Positions 32,856 through 41,842 are shown, numbered from the stretch's first letter. The stretch is DNA of 64,000 nucleotides from Bog-756 sp963699345 (GCA_963699345.1 CAVOTL010000005.1:1922001-1986000); one strand, 5' to 3'. Notes: generated by a model not told the origin, from the sequence alone. Numbers and translations: made by a program.

Positions 32856-33455
32856 ATGGCGACCACGGGAACCACGTCACGGAAACGGGCGGCCGCCCGG
32901 CGCCAGGACGACGCCATCGGGGTGCTGAAGGCGGACCACCGCACCGTCGAGGAGCTGTTCGCCCGCTTCGAGAAGACCGGGCCGCGTGCCTACAAGACCA
33001 GGCGTTCGCTGGTCGACCGCATGATCGCCGAGCTGTCGGTGCATGCCGCCATCGAGGAGGCCGTCCTCTATCCGGCGGCCCGGTCCGAGGTGCCGGTGAC
33101 GGAGTCCGAGGTGCTGGAGTCACTGGAGGAGCACCACATCGTGAAGTGGGAGCTCGGCGAACTCGAGGGCATGGACCCCGAGGACGAGCGGTTCAGCGCC
33201 AAGGTGGCCGTCTTGATGGAGAACGTCCGGCACCACGTCAAGGAGGAGGAGTCCACGCTCTTCCCCGCCCTCCGCCGGCATCTGGCGCGGGCCCGACTGG
33301 TCGAGCTGGGCGACGAGCTGGTCCAGCGCAAGCCGCTGGCGCCCACCCGGCCCCACCCCCGAGGCCCGGACAGCCCACCGCAGGCCCTGGCGGTCGACGC
33401 GGTGGCCGGTGCCCTCGACAAGGCGCGTGACCTCGTCCGCTCCGTGCGGAACTGA
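32856..33455 (+). CDS. Hemerythrin HHE domain-containing protein
   Basis: A 199-residue protein with a four-helix hemerythrin-like core. Metal-ligand positions are in LKADHRTVEELF, HAAIEEAVLYPAA, EEHHIVKWEL and RHHVKEEESTLFPAL, giving the His/Glu set for a di-iron site. Related proteins sense or store O2 or NO, or protect against oxidative stress. The C-terminal 60 residues are Pro/Arg-rich and probably unstructured. It is divergent from the TetR gene across the GTGGAGG repeat cluster, which suggests joint control. Confidence 0.88.
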   Translation: MATTGTTSRKRAAARRQDDAIGVLKADHRTVEELFARFEKTGPRAYKTRRSLVDRMIAELSVHAAIEEAVLYPAARSEVPVTESEVLESLEEHHIVKWELGELEGMDPEDERFSAKVAVLMENVRHHVKEEESTLFPALRRHLARARLVELGDELVQRKPLAPTRPHPRGPDSPPQALAVDAVAGALDKARDLVRSVRN

Positions 33456-33476
33456 GCGTCCGGGGAGCGGGAGGGT

Positions 33477-34307
33477 TCAGCGCGCCTCGCGCTCCACGGT
33501 GCCGTCGGGCGCCGTCACGCCGTTGCGCTGCGCCCGGTCCGACTCCCAGGTCGGGTCCAGGTCGAAGAACTGCTCGCTCAGCGCGTGCAGCGCCAGGCCG
33601 AACAGGGTCCACTCCTGGTCCTGACCGGTGCGGCCGGTCGGTCGGACGATGCCCTGCATCGGCGTGGGATCGACCCGGTCGCGCAGCACGCATCCCTCGG
33701 TCAGGGCCGCGGCGGCGATGGCGAACTGGCGGACGGTCAGCCCCTCGCGGAGTTGGAAACCCAGGAACGCGAGGAGGGCGGTGTAGATGGATTCCATCTG
33801 GGTCGTCACGTCCTCGTAGGACTGGCGGAGGGCGGCATCGATCCGTTCGCGTCGTTCGGTCGGCGGTCCCACCGCGCTGATGGCGAGGACCCCGATCCAG
33901 AGAGCCCAGTCGGTCGAGGACTGCAGAGTGGCGAGGTGCACGGCACTCACGGTCCGGCACATCTCCTGCAGCGACCACCGGCGGGCCTCGGGTGAGCGCA
34001 CGTCGAGACCGGCCAGGAGCGGCGCCACCAGATCGAGGGTTCGACCGACCTCGTCGTTGCTGTCGTCCAGTGCGATGGTGGTGAGCACGTCGGTCTGGTA
34101 GTCGAACTGGTCCTTCCAGATCCGTCCGATCAGCGAGGCGTTGACGAACCGGATCCCGTGGTCGGCCTCGACCCGGTCGCGCGCCCGCTTGAGGGTGAGC
34201 ACGTCGCTTCCGGCCCCGAGGCCGTGCTCGCGCAGGATGGCCAGGCCCGCCTCGATGAACATCGCGCGGGTCTCCTCACGTCGGAGCTGAGGACGACGAG
34301 TGGCCAT
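33477..34307 (-). CDS. TetR-like transcriptional regulator (atypical HTH)
   Basis: A 276-residue protein. The N-terminus RREETRAMFIEAGLAILREH is a TetR-type first helix. The following segment (LTLKRARDRVEADHGIRFVN, ASLIGRIWKDQFDYQTDVLT) replaces the canonical recognition motif with a longer one. The C-terminal domain is helical. ATG 34307 has GAGAGGAA just upstream; the longer frame to 34379 is less likely. It lies downstream of the MFS-MarR fusion gene on the same strand. Ligand unknown. Confidence 0.7.
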   Translation of the reverse strand: MATRRPQLRREETRAMFIEAGLAILREHGLGAGSDVLTLKRARDRVEADHGIRFVNASLIGRIWKDQFDYQTDVLTTIALDDSNDEVGRTLDLVAPLLAGLDVRSPEARRWSLQEMCRTVSAVHLATLQSSTDWALWIGVLAISAVGPPTERRERIDAALRQSYEDVTTQMESIYTALLAFLGFQLREGLTVRQFAIAAAALTEGCVLRDRVDPTPMQGIVRPTGRTGQDQEWTLFGLALHALSEQFFDLDPTWESDRAQRNGVTAPDGTVEREAR

Positions 34308-34512
34308 GGTTCCTCTCCGACCCGACCGTCCGACGATCGGGTCCGGCACCCTCCGTCCGGTACCGGTGACGCCACTCATTTTACCAGGTCAGGGTGCAGT
34401 TCGGTCGACGGCCTTTCTGGACGGTCGGCCAGAACGGGCCCCCAGAACGGGTCCCCGCCCCATGGCGCCGCGGACCGCGCCCCGGGGCCGGTCGGTCGGA
34501 GCCGGGTGGTGC

Positions 34513-36567
34513 TCAGGCCGTGGCGTGCATGCCGGCGGCGGCGAGCATCTTCTGGTCGTCGGCCAGCAGGTCCCCGGCGAGTCGCCTCACCATGGCCACC
34601 ACTTCCTCGTTGGAGTCGAGGTCCCACCCCTCGAGCAGCTCGGTGAGTCCGGCGCGGCGGGCGTCCACCAGGCGATCCATGGCGGACTCGCCCGCCGCCG
34701 TCAGCCGCAGGTGCCGGGCGTCGCCGGGCGAGAGCCCGTCCACCGACGTCACGAGGCCGGCATCCTCGAGTCCCGCGAGGCCGGGCCCGAGGATGTCCGG
34801 CGACACGTTCAGCCGGGCTGCCACGGTGTCGACCGTGCAGGTCGGCTCGTCGGCCACCCGGTAGAGGAGCCAACAGGACTGGGGTGGGATGTCGAGGCCG
34901 GCGCGGTGGCCCAGCGTCTGGTAGAGCTCGATGCGGTTTTCGCGGGCGGCGATCCGCTCCAGGTTGAGCTGCAGCTCCTCGAGCGACGTGCGGCCCCGGG
35001 GAGGGGTGAACCCCTCGCCCGGCTCGTTGGTACGCACCGACTTGCGCAACTCGATCTCGGGGAGCAACCAGGAGAGCCCGAACGCCAGCAGTCCGATGGG
35101 GACACCGATCAGGAACACCCGGTCGATGGTGTCGGCGATGGCGACGGACACGGCGTGGTGGACGGTCGGCGGCAGTTTGGCCACCAGCGTCGGATTGTCG
35201 ATCCCGGCGGCCGCTCCCCCCGGGATGTGCGAGATGCCCAGCTGGTGCAGCTGCTCCGCCAGGTTGCCCACCAGGACGTTGGCGAAGATCGCCCCGAACA
35301 CCGCGGTGCCGAACGAGCCGCCGATGCTCCGGAAGAAGGTGACCCCCGACGTGGCCGTGCCCAGTTCCTCGTAGGAGACCGCATTCTGGACGGAGACGAC
35401 GAGGACCTGCATGACCAGGCCGAGACCCAAGCCGAAGATGATCATGTAGACGGCGATGACCGGCTCGGCAGTGGTGACCCCGATGTGGGACATGGCGAAG
35501 AGACCCACCGTCATCAGGGCGGTCCCGACCACCGGAAAGACCTTGTACCGGCCCCATCGGCTCACGACCTGGCCCGATCCGATCGAAGCCACCAGCAGTC
35601 CACCCATCATCGGGAAGAGCTGGAGGCCGGATGCCGTCGGGCTGACGCCTTTGACCACCTGGAAGAAGAGCGGCAGGAAGGTGAGCGCACCGAACATGGC
35701 GAACCCGACCACGAAGCCGATGGCGCTGGCCGCCGAGAACACCCGGTTGGCGAACAGATGGAGGGGGAGCACCGGCTCGACCGCCCGCCGCTCGGCCAGC
35801 ACGAAGGCCACGCCCAGCACGACGCCCGTGGCGGCCAGCCCGATCATGAACGGCGATCCCCACGGATACGAGGTGCCCCCCAGGCTGGTGAAGATCACCA
35901 GCGCGGAGACCGACCCGGCGAGCAGGATGGTGCCGAGGTAGTCGATGACCCGCTTGATCCGGGTGAGGCCCCCTGGCAGGGCCGTCGCCGTGATGGCGAG
36001 GGCGACCAGGCCGATGGGGATGTTGATGTAGAAGATCCACCGCCACGAGGCGTACTCGACGAACAGGCCGCCGATGAGCGGGCCGATGACCGTGGTGACG
36101 CCGAACATGGCCATGAACAGGCCCATGTAGCGGCCCCGCTCCCGGGGGGACACCACGTCGCCCAGGATGGTCTGGGCCCCCACCATCAGGCCTCCGCCTC
36201 CCAGGCCCTGCACGAACCGGAAGAGGATCAGTTGGAGCATCGTGTGGCTGAGCCCGGACAGGGCGGAGCCGACGAGGAAGATGACGATCGAGATCTGGAA
36301 GAAGACCTTGCGGCCGTAGAGGTCGCCGAGTTTCCCCCACAGGGGCGTCGACACCGTCGACGACAGCAGGTATGCGGTCACCACCCAGGTGAGGTGGGAT
36401 CCGCCGTGGAGGTCCCCCACGATGGTGGGGAGGGCCGTCGACACGACCGTCTGGTCGAGGGCCGCCAGGAACATGCCCAGCATGAGGGCGCCGATGATCA
36501 GGTAGATCTGGCGCTTCGGCAGCCGCAGAGGCCCCGGCGCGGCGAGCGTGTCGGTCACGACGGACAC
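34513..36567 (-). CDS. MFS transporter (DHA2) fused to a C-terminal MarR-like winged-helix domain
   Basis: A 684-residue fusion. Residues 15-510 form a 14-TM DHA2 exporter (LDQTVVSTALPTIVGDLHGG; GKLGDLYGRKVFFQ motif A; FMAMFGVTTVIGPLIGG motif C). After a linker (PGEGFTPPRGRTSLEELQLN), residues 545-684 read as a MarR-like winged helix: CWLLYRVADEPTCTVDTVAA, RLNVSPDILGPGLAGLEDAG and the wing LVTSVDGLSPGDARHLRLTA. The frame is continuous and the domain is soluble. It could be a membrane-tethered regulator or a ligand-gated cytosolic lid. ATG 36567. Confidence 0.85.
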   Translation of the reverse strand: MSVVTDTLAAPGPLRLPKRQIYLIIGALMLGMFLAALDQTVVSTALPTIVGDLHGGSHLTWVVTAYLLSSTVSTPLWGKLGDLYGRKVFFQISIVIFLVGSALSGLSHTMLQLILFRFVQGLGGGGLMVGAQTILGDVVSPRERGRYMGLFMAMFGVTTVIGPLIGGLFVEYASWRWIFYINIPIGLVALAITATALPGGLTRIKRVIDYLGTILLAGSVSALVIFTSLGGTSYPWGSPFMIGLAATGVVLGVAFVLAERRAVEPVLPLHLFANRVFSAASAIGFVVGFAMFGALTFLPLFFQVVKGVSPTASGLQLFPMMGGLLVASIGSGQVVSRWGRYKVFPVVGTALMTVGLFAMSHIGVTTAEPVIAVYMIIFGLGLGLVMQVLVVSVQNAVSYEELGTATSGVTFFRSIGGSFGTAVFGAIFANVLVGNLAEQLHQLGISHIPGGAAAGIDNPTLVAKLPPTVHHAVSVAIADTIDRVFLIGVPIGLLAFGLSWLLPEIELRKSVRTNEPGEGFTPPRGRTSLEELQLNLERIAARENRIELYQTLGHRAGLDIPPQSCWLLYRVADEPTCTVDTVAARLNVSPDILGPGLAGLEDAGLVTSVDGLSPGDARHLRLTAAGESAMDRLVDARRAGLTELLEGWDLDSNEEVVAMVRRLAGDLLADDQKMLAAAGMHATA

Positions 36568-36697
36568 CGGCCGCGGCGTGCGGATGTCACCTCAGGTCCG
36601 TCCGTCCATGGACCACCACGGTAAGACGGTCCGGACAGGGGGGCAAGGCGGCGTCCTTCCCACCCGCCCGGGGGGCGGAACGGCTGCCGTCCCCGGC

Positions 36698-37414
36698 TCA
36701 GCGCAGCTCGGCACTCCCACCCGTGGGCGACCGGGCGGCGACCCGGCCGTCCAGCATCTCCACCACCCGGTCGGCCACCGCTGCGACGGCCTCGTCGTGG
36801 GTGACGAGCACGATGGTCACGCCCTTGTCATCGCGGAGGGCGGTGAAGAGATCGAGGACGGTGCGCACCGCGTCGCTGTCGAGGCTTCCCGTGGGTTCGT
36901 CCGCCAGCAGGATGGGTGGGTCGTTGGCCAGTGCCCGGGCGATGGCGACCCGCTGACGTTCGCCCCCCGACAGCTGGGGCGGATGGCGGTCGGCGAGCGT
37001 TTCGAGGTGGACGTCGGCCAGGAGCTCCCGGGCGTGGGCCGTGCGCTCGGTGATGTGCCGCCGGGTGCCGGCCATGGCGATCTCCACGTTGCCCAGGGCC
37101 GTCAGCCGGGGCAGCAGGTTGTGCAGCTGGAAGATGAGGCCGATCTCCTGGCGGCGGTAGGTATCGGGGTGGCGGAGGCGGGTGAGGTCCCGTCCGTCGA
37201 CGGTGATGGTGCCGGCGGTCGGCCGGTCCAGGGCGGCCAGCAGGTGGAGGAGGGTCGACTTTCCGCACCCCGAGGGCCCGGTGATGGCCAGGATCTCCCC
37301 CCGGGCCACCGTGAGGTCCACGCCGCGCAGGGCATGGACCATCCCGTCGTCGTAGACCTTCTCCACGCCGGCGACCTCGATGATGGGCCCGTCACCCCCG
37401 GTCGCGTCACTCAT
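36698..37414 (-). CDS. ABC transporter ATP-binding protein (MacB/LolD type)
   Basis: A 238-residue ATPase with Walker A GPSGCGKST, Q loop FQLHNLLPRLTALGNVEIAM, signature LSGGERQRVAIARAL, Walker B ILLADEPTGSLDS and the H-loop in VTHDE. The sequence groups with MacB/LolD/FtsE-type ATPases. It overlaps the permease gene by 8 bp and must pair with it. Probable role: export or extraction of a lipoprotein, peptide or antibiotic, or a mechanotransmission complex. Confidence 0.92.
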   Translation of the reverse strand: MSDATGGDGPIIEVAGVEKVYDDGMVHALRGVDLTVARGEILAITGPSGCGKSTLLHLLAALDRPTAGTITVDGRDLTRLRHPDTYRRQEIGLIFQLHNLLPRLTALGNVEIAMAGTRRHITERTAHARELLADVHLETLADRHPPQLSGGERQRVAIARALANDPPILLADEPTGSLDSDAVRTVLDLFTALRDDKGVTIVLVTHDEAVAAVADRVVEMLDGRVAARSPTGGSAELR

Positions 37415-38525
37415 GGCTCAACGCCCGGAGCGGCACGAGGTTGGCGGCCCGCACCGCCGGGTACAGGGCGCCGATGAGGGCCATCCCGAGTCCGGTCAGC
37501 AGACCGCGCCAGAACGCACCCTGGGTGAAATTCGGATGGAGGACCCCGTGCAACGCGGGAAGGGCCTGGAGGACCGCGGTGGCGGCGAAGGACAGTCCGA
37601 CGCCGATGACCGAACCGATCAGCGCCAGGACGGTGCCCTCCGACACCACCAGGGTGACCACCCGGCCCTTCGACCAGCCGATGGCGCGGAGCAGCCCGAA
37701 CTCGCGGGTCCGTTCGAACAGGGACAGCAGCATGGTGTTCCCCACGATGACCGCGCCGATGAGGACCGCCAGGATCGTGCTCCCGGTGGCGGCGGCCTGG
37801 AGGAAGACGAGATCCCGGTCGGCCCGGCCGAACTGGGCGGCAGTCTGGATGGTCGTCAGCTCCGGGTAGTCGTGGTTGATGGTCGCCACGACGCGGCTCA
37901 CCGGGTGGCCGGGCGCCACCTTGACGAACACCAGGGTCACCGAACCGGGCACGCGGTTGTACGTCTGGACCGCGGTCAGGGGGAACATCGCTCCGAGGTC
38001 GCCGTAGGAGATGCCGGTCGAATAGATCCCGACGACGGTGTTCCACGTCCCGTTGGCCTGGAACCGGCCGCCGACGCCGACCCCGAAGTTCTGGGCCGCC
38101 CGCCACCCGAGCATGACCTCGTGGGTGGCGTCGGCGGTGAAGGGCCGCCCGGCGACCACGGTGACCCCGAAGTTGACCAGCTGGGAAGGGGGGATGCCGA
38201 TCTCGATGAACAACGGATTGTCGGCGTTCAGGTCCTGGGTCTCGAGCAGGACCCCGACGGCCGTCTCCACCCCCGGGGTGGTCTGGATGGAGCGGAGCTG
38301 TCCGTCGTCGATGCTGCTGTACAGGATCTGCGACACCCCTTTCTGGGCCACCGTGAAATCGGATTTCCCGATGGTGATCAGCTGGGCGGCGGAGCCCTCG
38401 AGTCCGCTGCTGACCGCCACCAGCGTGACGACGGTCATGACGGCCAGCGCCACCGCGAGGATGATGCCGAGGGAGCGGGCCTTCTTGGCCCACAGGTTGG
38501 CGAGGATGAGGGAGGCGAGGGTCAC
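37407..38525 (-). CDS. ABC transporter permease (MacB/FtsX family)
   Basis: A 372-residue permease. TM1 is near residues 18-38 (SLGIILAVALAVMTVVTLVA), a MacB-type periplasmic domain follows (residues 40-245), and three C-terminal TMs end the protein, with the FtsX-type segment TREFGLLRAIGWSKGRVVTL. I chose GTG 38525, directly before the typical SLILANLWAKKARS opening; the longer frame to 38594 adds residues without family similarity. The ATPase gene follows with 8-bp overlap. Confidence 0.88.
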   Translation of the reverse strand: MTLASLILANLWAKKARSLGIILAVALAVMTVVTLVAVSSGLEGSAAQLITIGKSDFTVAQKGVSQILYSSIDDGQLRSIQTTPGVETAVGVLLETQDLNADNPLFIEIGIPPSQLVNFGVTVVAGRPFTADATHEVMLGWRAAQNFGVGVGGRFQANGTWNTVVGIYSTGISYGDLGAMFPLTAVQTYNRVPGSVTLVFVKVAPGHPVSRVVATINHDYPELTTIQTAAQFGRADRDLVFLQAAATGSTILAVLIGAVIVGNTMLLSLFERTREFGLLRAIGWSKGRVVTLVVSEGTVLALIGSVIGVGLSFAATAVLQALPALHGVLHPNFTQGAFWRGLLTGLGMALIGALYPAVRAANLVPLRALSHE

Positions 38526-38852
38526 GGGGCCCCGCTCCGGACAGGTCGACGCATGCTCCGTGCTCCTTACCGCCCCCCGGATGCGCTCCGGCACTGGCTA
38601 CCGAAAGGATGCCGTCGGTCCCATCGGGTCGATAGGGCCGAAGGTCATCCTCCCCGGCCTCGGAGATGACCCCCGCTCTCTCTCCGCCACGCGCTCAGTG
38701 TGACGGACCGGACACGTTCGGTGGGTTCTGGGTGAAACCTTCGTTACATCCGGCGTGCTTCCGGTCGTCAGAATTGACCGCCGAGGGGAGCGGGAGTAAA
38801 CCGGAATCAGTTCCGGCGACGGGCCGGGCTCTTTGGCGGAAGGCGGAATTTC
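38526..38852. other. Intergenic region with stem-loops upstream of the pentapeptide-repeat gene
   Basis: A 327-bp divergent region between the ABC permease and the secreted pentapeptide-repeat protein. The last 100 bases contain two stem-loops: CGGTC-N9-GACCG (38762-38780) and the perfect CCGGAA-TCAG-TTCCGG (38801-38816), followed by GGCGGAAGGCGG as ribosome-site candidate before ATG 38853. I could not match it to a known riboswitch consensus. No ORF is supported inside. Confidence 0.5.
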
Positions 38853-40460
38853 ATGCGACGTAACCTCTTCGAGGGCGCGCTCTGCGCGCTCTTGGCCATG
38901 GCCTTGGTGGGGATGGCACCGGCTACCGCCGGTGCGGCGGCCCAGGCCAAGCCCAAACCCAAGCCCGGTGCACCGACCGACCTGTCGGTGATCTCGGCCG
39001 ACACCGCACTCATCGTGTCGTGGTCGGCGCCGACCTACTCCGGAACTTCACCGATCACCAGTTACACGATCGTCGACCACGAGTTCCGTGGACATGCGGG
39101 TCCCTGTGTCTCGACGGGTCTCACCTCGTGCATCATCACCGGCCTGACCAATGGACGGGCCAACACCGTCCTGGTCAAAGCGGTCAACGCGTCCGGGACC
39201 GGTCCCAAGGCGGAAGGCGCGGGCATCCCGACGGCGGCCCAGAACTGCAGCTATGTCGGTGCGTGGGCCAACCTGCAGAGCTGCGACCTCTCGTACACCA
39301 GCCTGGCGGGTGACAACCTCACCGGGGCGGACCTCGACGGCGCCAACCTCTTCGCCGACAACCTGTCGGGTGCCAACCTGACGGACGCCGGAGTCCTGGG
39401 GACCGAGCTGGGGTACGACAACCTGGCGGGCACGGACCTCCAGGGGGCGGCACTGGCCGGAGCCGACCTGTCGAACATCACCTCCGGCGGCGTCGCCGGC
39501 ACCCCGGCGTCACTGCCCACCGGGTGGGGCATCGGCGGCGGCTTCCTGATGGGCCCGGGTGTCAACCTGAGCTACACCGACCTGTCCGGTGTCTCCTTCC
39601 CGTCCGGGGTCGATCTGACCGGCGCCACCTTCTGGGCCTCGAACCTCTCGGGGGCCACCCTCGGAGCCGGCACGGACTTCTCGAACTCGAATTTCGGGTA
39701 TGTGAACTTCGGCGGCGCCGACCTCGAGGGCGCGGACCTGAGCGGGGTCAGTCTCCCGAACATCACCTCCGGCGGCATCACCGGCACCCCGGCGTCACTG
39801 CCCACCGGGTGGGGCATCGGCGGCGGCTACCTGATGGGCCCGGGTGTCAACCTGAGCTACACCGACCTGTCCAGTGTCTCCTTCCCGTCCGGGGTCGATC
39901 TGACCGGCGCCACCTTCTGGGCCTCGAACCTCTCGGGGGCCACCCTGGGAGCCGGCACGGACTTCTCGAACGCGGAGTTCGGGTACGTGAACCTCGGCGG
40001 CGCCGACCTCCAGGGCGCGGACCTGAGCGGGGTCGACCTTGCGCACATCACCTCGGGCGGCGTCACCGGCACCCCGGCGGCACTGCCCACCGGGTGGGGC
40101 GTCGGCGGCGGTTACCTGATGGGCCCGGGTGTCAACCTGAGCTACACCAACACCGGGCTGTCCGGTGTCACGTTCCCGGCCGCTGATCTGACCGGCGCGG
40201 ACTTCTGGGCCTCCGACCTCTCGGGCTCGGACCTGTCGTCGGTGGTCAGTCTCGAGAATGCCGAACTCGGCTACGACAACCTGTCGGATGCCAACCTCTC
40301 GGGCGATGACCTCACCGGGGCCGATCTGTCGAACGCCAACCTGACCGGTGCCGACTTCACCGGGACCGATCTGACGGGTGTCACCTGGTCGAACACCACC
40401 TGTCCCGACGGTTCCAACAGCGACACCGACGGCGGAACCTGCATCGGTTTCGGTATCTGA
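38853..40460 (+). CDS. Secreted protein with one fibronectin III domain and pentapeptide repeats
   Basis: A 535-residue exported protein. The signal peptide covers residues 1-30 (ALCALLAMALVGMAPATAGA). A fibronectin III domain follows (residues 38-128, GAPTDLSVISADTALIVSWS). From 145 on there are pentapeptide-repeat coils of the A(D/N)LxG type (NLTGADLDGANLFADNLSGA), interrupted by three long 95-residue modules containing SGGVAGTPASLPTGWGIGGG. These modules are also near-identical at DNA level. The repeats should form a right-handed quadrilateral beta helix. It is probably a surface or extracellular protein; target unknown. Confidence 0.85.
   Translation: MRRNLFEGALCALLAMALVGMAPATAGAAAQAKPKPKPGAPTDLSVISADTALIVSWSAPTYSGTSPITSYTIVDHEFRGHAGPCVSTGLTSCIITGLTNGRANTVLVKAVNASGTGPKAEGAGIPTAAQNCSYVGAWANLQSCDLSYTSLAGDNLTGADLDGANLFADNLSGANLTDAGVLGTELGYDNLAGTDLQGAALAGADLSNITSGGVAGTPASLPTGWGIGGGFLMGPGVNLSYTDLSGVSFPSGVDLTGATFWASNLSGATLGAGTDFSNSNFGYVNFGGADLEGADLSGVSLPNITSGGITGTPASLPTGWGIGGGYLMGPGVNLSYTDLSSVSFPSGVDLTGATFWASNLSGATLGAGTDFSNAEFGYVNLGGADLQGADLSGVDLAHITSGGVTGTPAALPTGWGVGGGYLMGPGVNLSYTNTGLSGVTFPAADLTGADFWASDLSGSDLSSVVSLENAELGYDNLSDANLSGDDLTGADLSNANLTGADFTGTDLTGVTWSNTTCPDGSNSDTDGGTCIGFGI
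39475..40140 (+). repeat. Three in-frame repeats of 285-bp period
   Basis: The block starting ACATCACCTCC (or ACATCACCTCG) recurs at 39475, 39760 and 40045, exactly 285 bp (95 codons) apart, and the surrounding 80-200 bp are nearly identical between copies. The last copy diverges after about 100 bp. The third interval is shorter in conserved length. The repeats lie within the pentapeptide-repeat gene and keep frame. Confidence 0.85.
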
Positions 40461-40654
40461 CCGGAAGCGGAGGCGGCGAGCCGCACCTCCGCACCGAGCG
40501 CCGCACGACGAGACGGCCGTGGACCCCGACGGGCCCACGGCCGTCCGTCGCGCCAAGGGCATCGGCGGGCACGGTTCGACGGGCCGGGACCGACCGGACC
40601 GGTCGGTGACCTTCGGCCCTGGGCGGCCCATGGCGCGGACCCGAGAATGCAGAC

Positions 40655-41096
40655 ATGTGGATCGACGATCGTGGCTCCGAGGTCCTGTCGCTGGGCGAAT
40701 GTCGCCGCCTGCTGGCGATAGGGGCCAAGCGGGGCCTCCACGGTCACCTGGGCATCGCCAAGGACGGGGCGCCCCTGATCCTGCCCGTCGACTTCACGGT
40801 CGACGGCTCCGACGTCGTGGTCCGGGTGGGCGACCACATCTTCGGACAGATCGACGGCGCCCTGGTCTCCTTCCAGGTGGACAACGCCGGTCCGGACCGA
40901 CCCGGCGAATCCGAAGGTCGGTGGAGTGTGCTCGTCCGGGGATTCGCTGGCGGCCGCCTGGAACCCGCCAGCGCCGCCGCTCTGCCCCATCCACCGCGTG
41001 GCCGAGCCCGGGCAGCACCTGGTCCGCATCCGGGGTGACGTCGTCACCGGCCGGCGCCTCCGACCTCCGACGACTCCGGGAACCGCACCGGCGTGA
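40655..41096 (+). pseudogene. PNPOx-like flavin-binding protein, apparent frameshift
   Basis: Codons from ATG 40655 read a pyridoxamine-5'-phosphate-oxidase-like split barrel (LSLGECRRLLAIGAKRGLHG, then LILPVDFTVDGSDVVVRVGD, and VSFQVDNAG ... GRWSVLVRG). After about 40940 the family continues one base out of phase as LCPIHRVAEPGQHLVRIRGD followed by VVTGRR, ending in TGA 41094-41096. That stop overlaps the GTG start of the next gene as GTGA, as at the other junctions of this operon, which supports the second frame as the true end. A one-base surplus (or two-base loss) near 40937-40947 explains it. About 146 residues in total, usual for the family. Confidence 0.7.
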
Positions 41097-41842
41097 TCCC
41101 GCCGGACGCGGTGGACCTGACCGCCTACGACGCATGGCTCTTCGATCTCGACGGTGTGGTGACCGACACCGCCCGGGTCCACGCCAAGGCCTGGAAGGCG
41201 GCGTTCGACCGCCTCCTCGCCGAGGAGGCCGAGCGCACCGGTGTACCCCAGGCACCGTTCGACCCGGTGGACGAGTACCTCCGGTTCGTCGACGGCCGAC
41301 CCCGGGCGGACGGGGTGCGGACCTTCCTCGCATCGCGTGGCATCCGACTGGAGGAGGGTCGACCGGGCGACCCCCCGTCGGCCCGTACGGTCATCGGCAT
41401 CGCCGACGGCAAGAACGAATGGGTGCACCGGGCCCTCGATGCCGACGGAGTCGACGTCTACGCCGGCACCGTCACCCTCATCGAGGTGCTGCGGTCCCAC
41501 GAGGTCCTGACCGCGGTGGTGTCGGCCAGCGAGAACACCGTGGCCGTGCTGGCCGCCGCCGGCCTCACCGACCTGTTCGACGTCCGCGTGGACGGCCTGG
41601 TGGCCCGTGAGCTCCACCTGGCGGGGAAGCCCGCCCCCGACACCTACCGGGAGGCGGCCCGCCGACTCGGCGTCCCTCCGGCCCGGGCGGTGGTCGTGGA
41701 GGACGCGTTGGTCGGCGTGGAGGCCGGACGGTCGGGTGGGTTCGGCTTGGTGGTGGGGGTCGATCGCCACGGCCAGGTCGGTGCGCTCGCCGAGCACGGG
41801 GCCGACGTGGTCGTCACCGATCTCGGGGAACTCCTGCCGTGA
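41093..41842 (+). CDS. HAD family beta-phosphoglucomutase-like hydrolase
   Basis: A 249-residue HAD protein. Motif I is DAWLFDLDGVVTDTA, with the nucleophile and acid Asp pair at residues 18 and 20, then motif II VVSASENT, motif III Lys in LAGKPAPDTY, and motif IV VVVEDALVGVEAG. The long alpha-helical cap between residues 25 and 110 is that of the beta-phosphoglucomutases that act with GH65 phosphorylases. It should convert beta-glucose-1-phosphate to glucose-6-phosphate. GTG 41093 overlaps the upstream stop; the GH65 gene overlaps its own stop (GTGA). Confidence 0.85.
   Translation: MIPPDAVDLTAYDAWLFDLDGVVTDTARVHAKAWKAAFDRLLAEEAERTGVPQAPFDPVDEYLRFVDGRPRADGVRTFLASRGIRLEEGRPGDPPSARTVIGIADGKNEWVHRALDADGVDVYAGTVTLIEVLRSHEVLTAVVSASENTVAVLAAAGLTDLFDVRVDGLVARELHLAGKPAPDTYREAARRLGVPPARAVVVEDALVGVEAGRSGGFGLVVGVDRHGQVGALAEHGADVVVTDLGELLP

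Noticed and set aside
34300..36624. A 774-codon plus-strand frame opposite the MFS-MarR gene.
   Set aside because: The MFS membrane segments on the minus strand are unmistakable; the opposite frame has no domain and no membrane pattern.
38700..38852. A c-di-GMP or c-di-AMP riboswitch upstream of the pentapeptide-repeat gene.
   Set aside because: Only short fragments resemble the consensus (GGGTGAAACC); the required conserved loops and pairing are not present.
38666..38863. A 65-codon plus-strand frame overlapping the leader of the pentapeptide-repeat gene.
   Set aside because: It has no ribosome site and no recognisable protein character, and it overlaps the start of a well-supported gene.
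39475..40140. Regular repeats as a possible CRISPR array.
   Set aside because: Repeats of 285 bp lie within a coding frame and keep phase; there are no short repeats with unique spacers and no cas genes.
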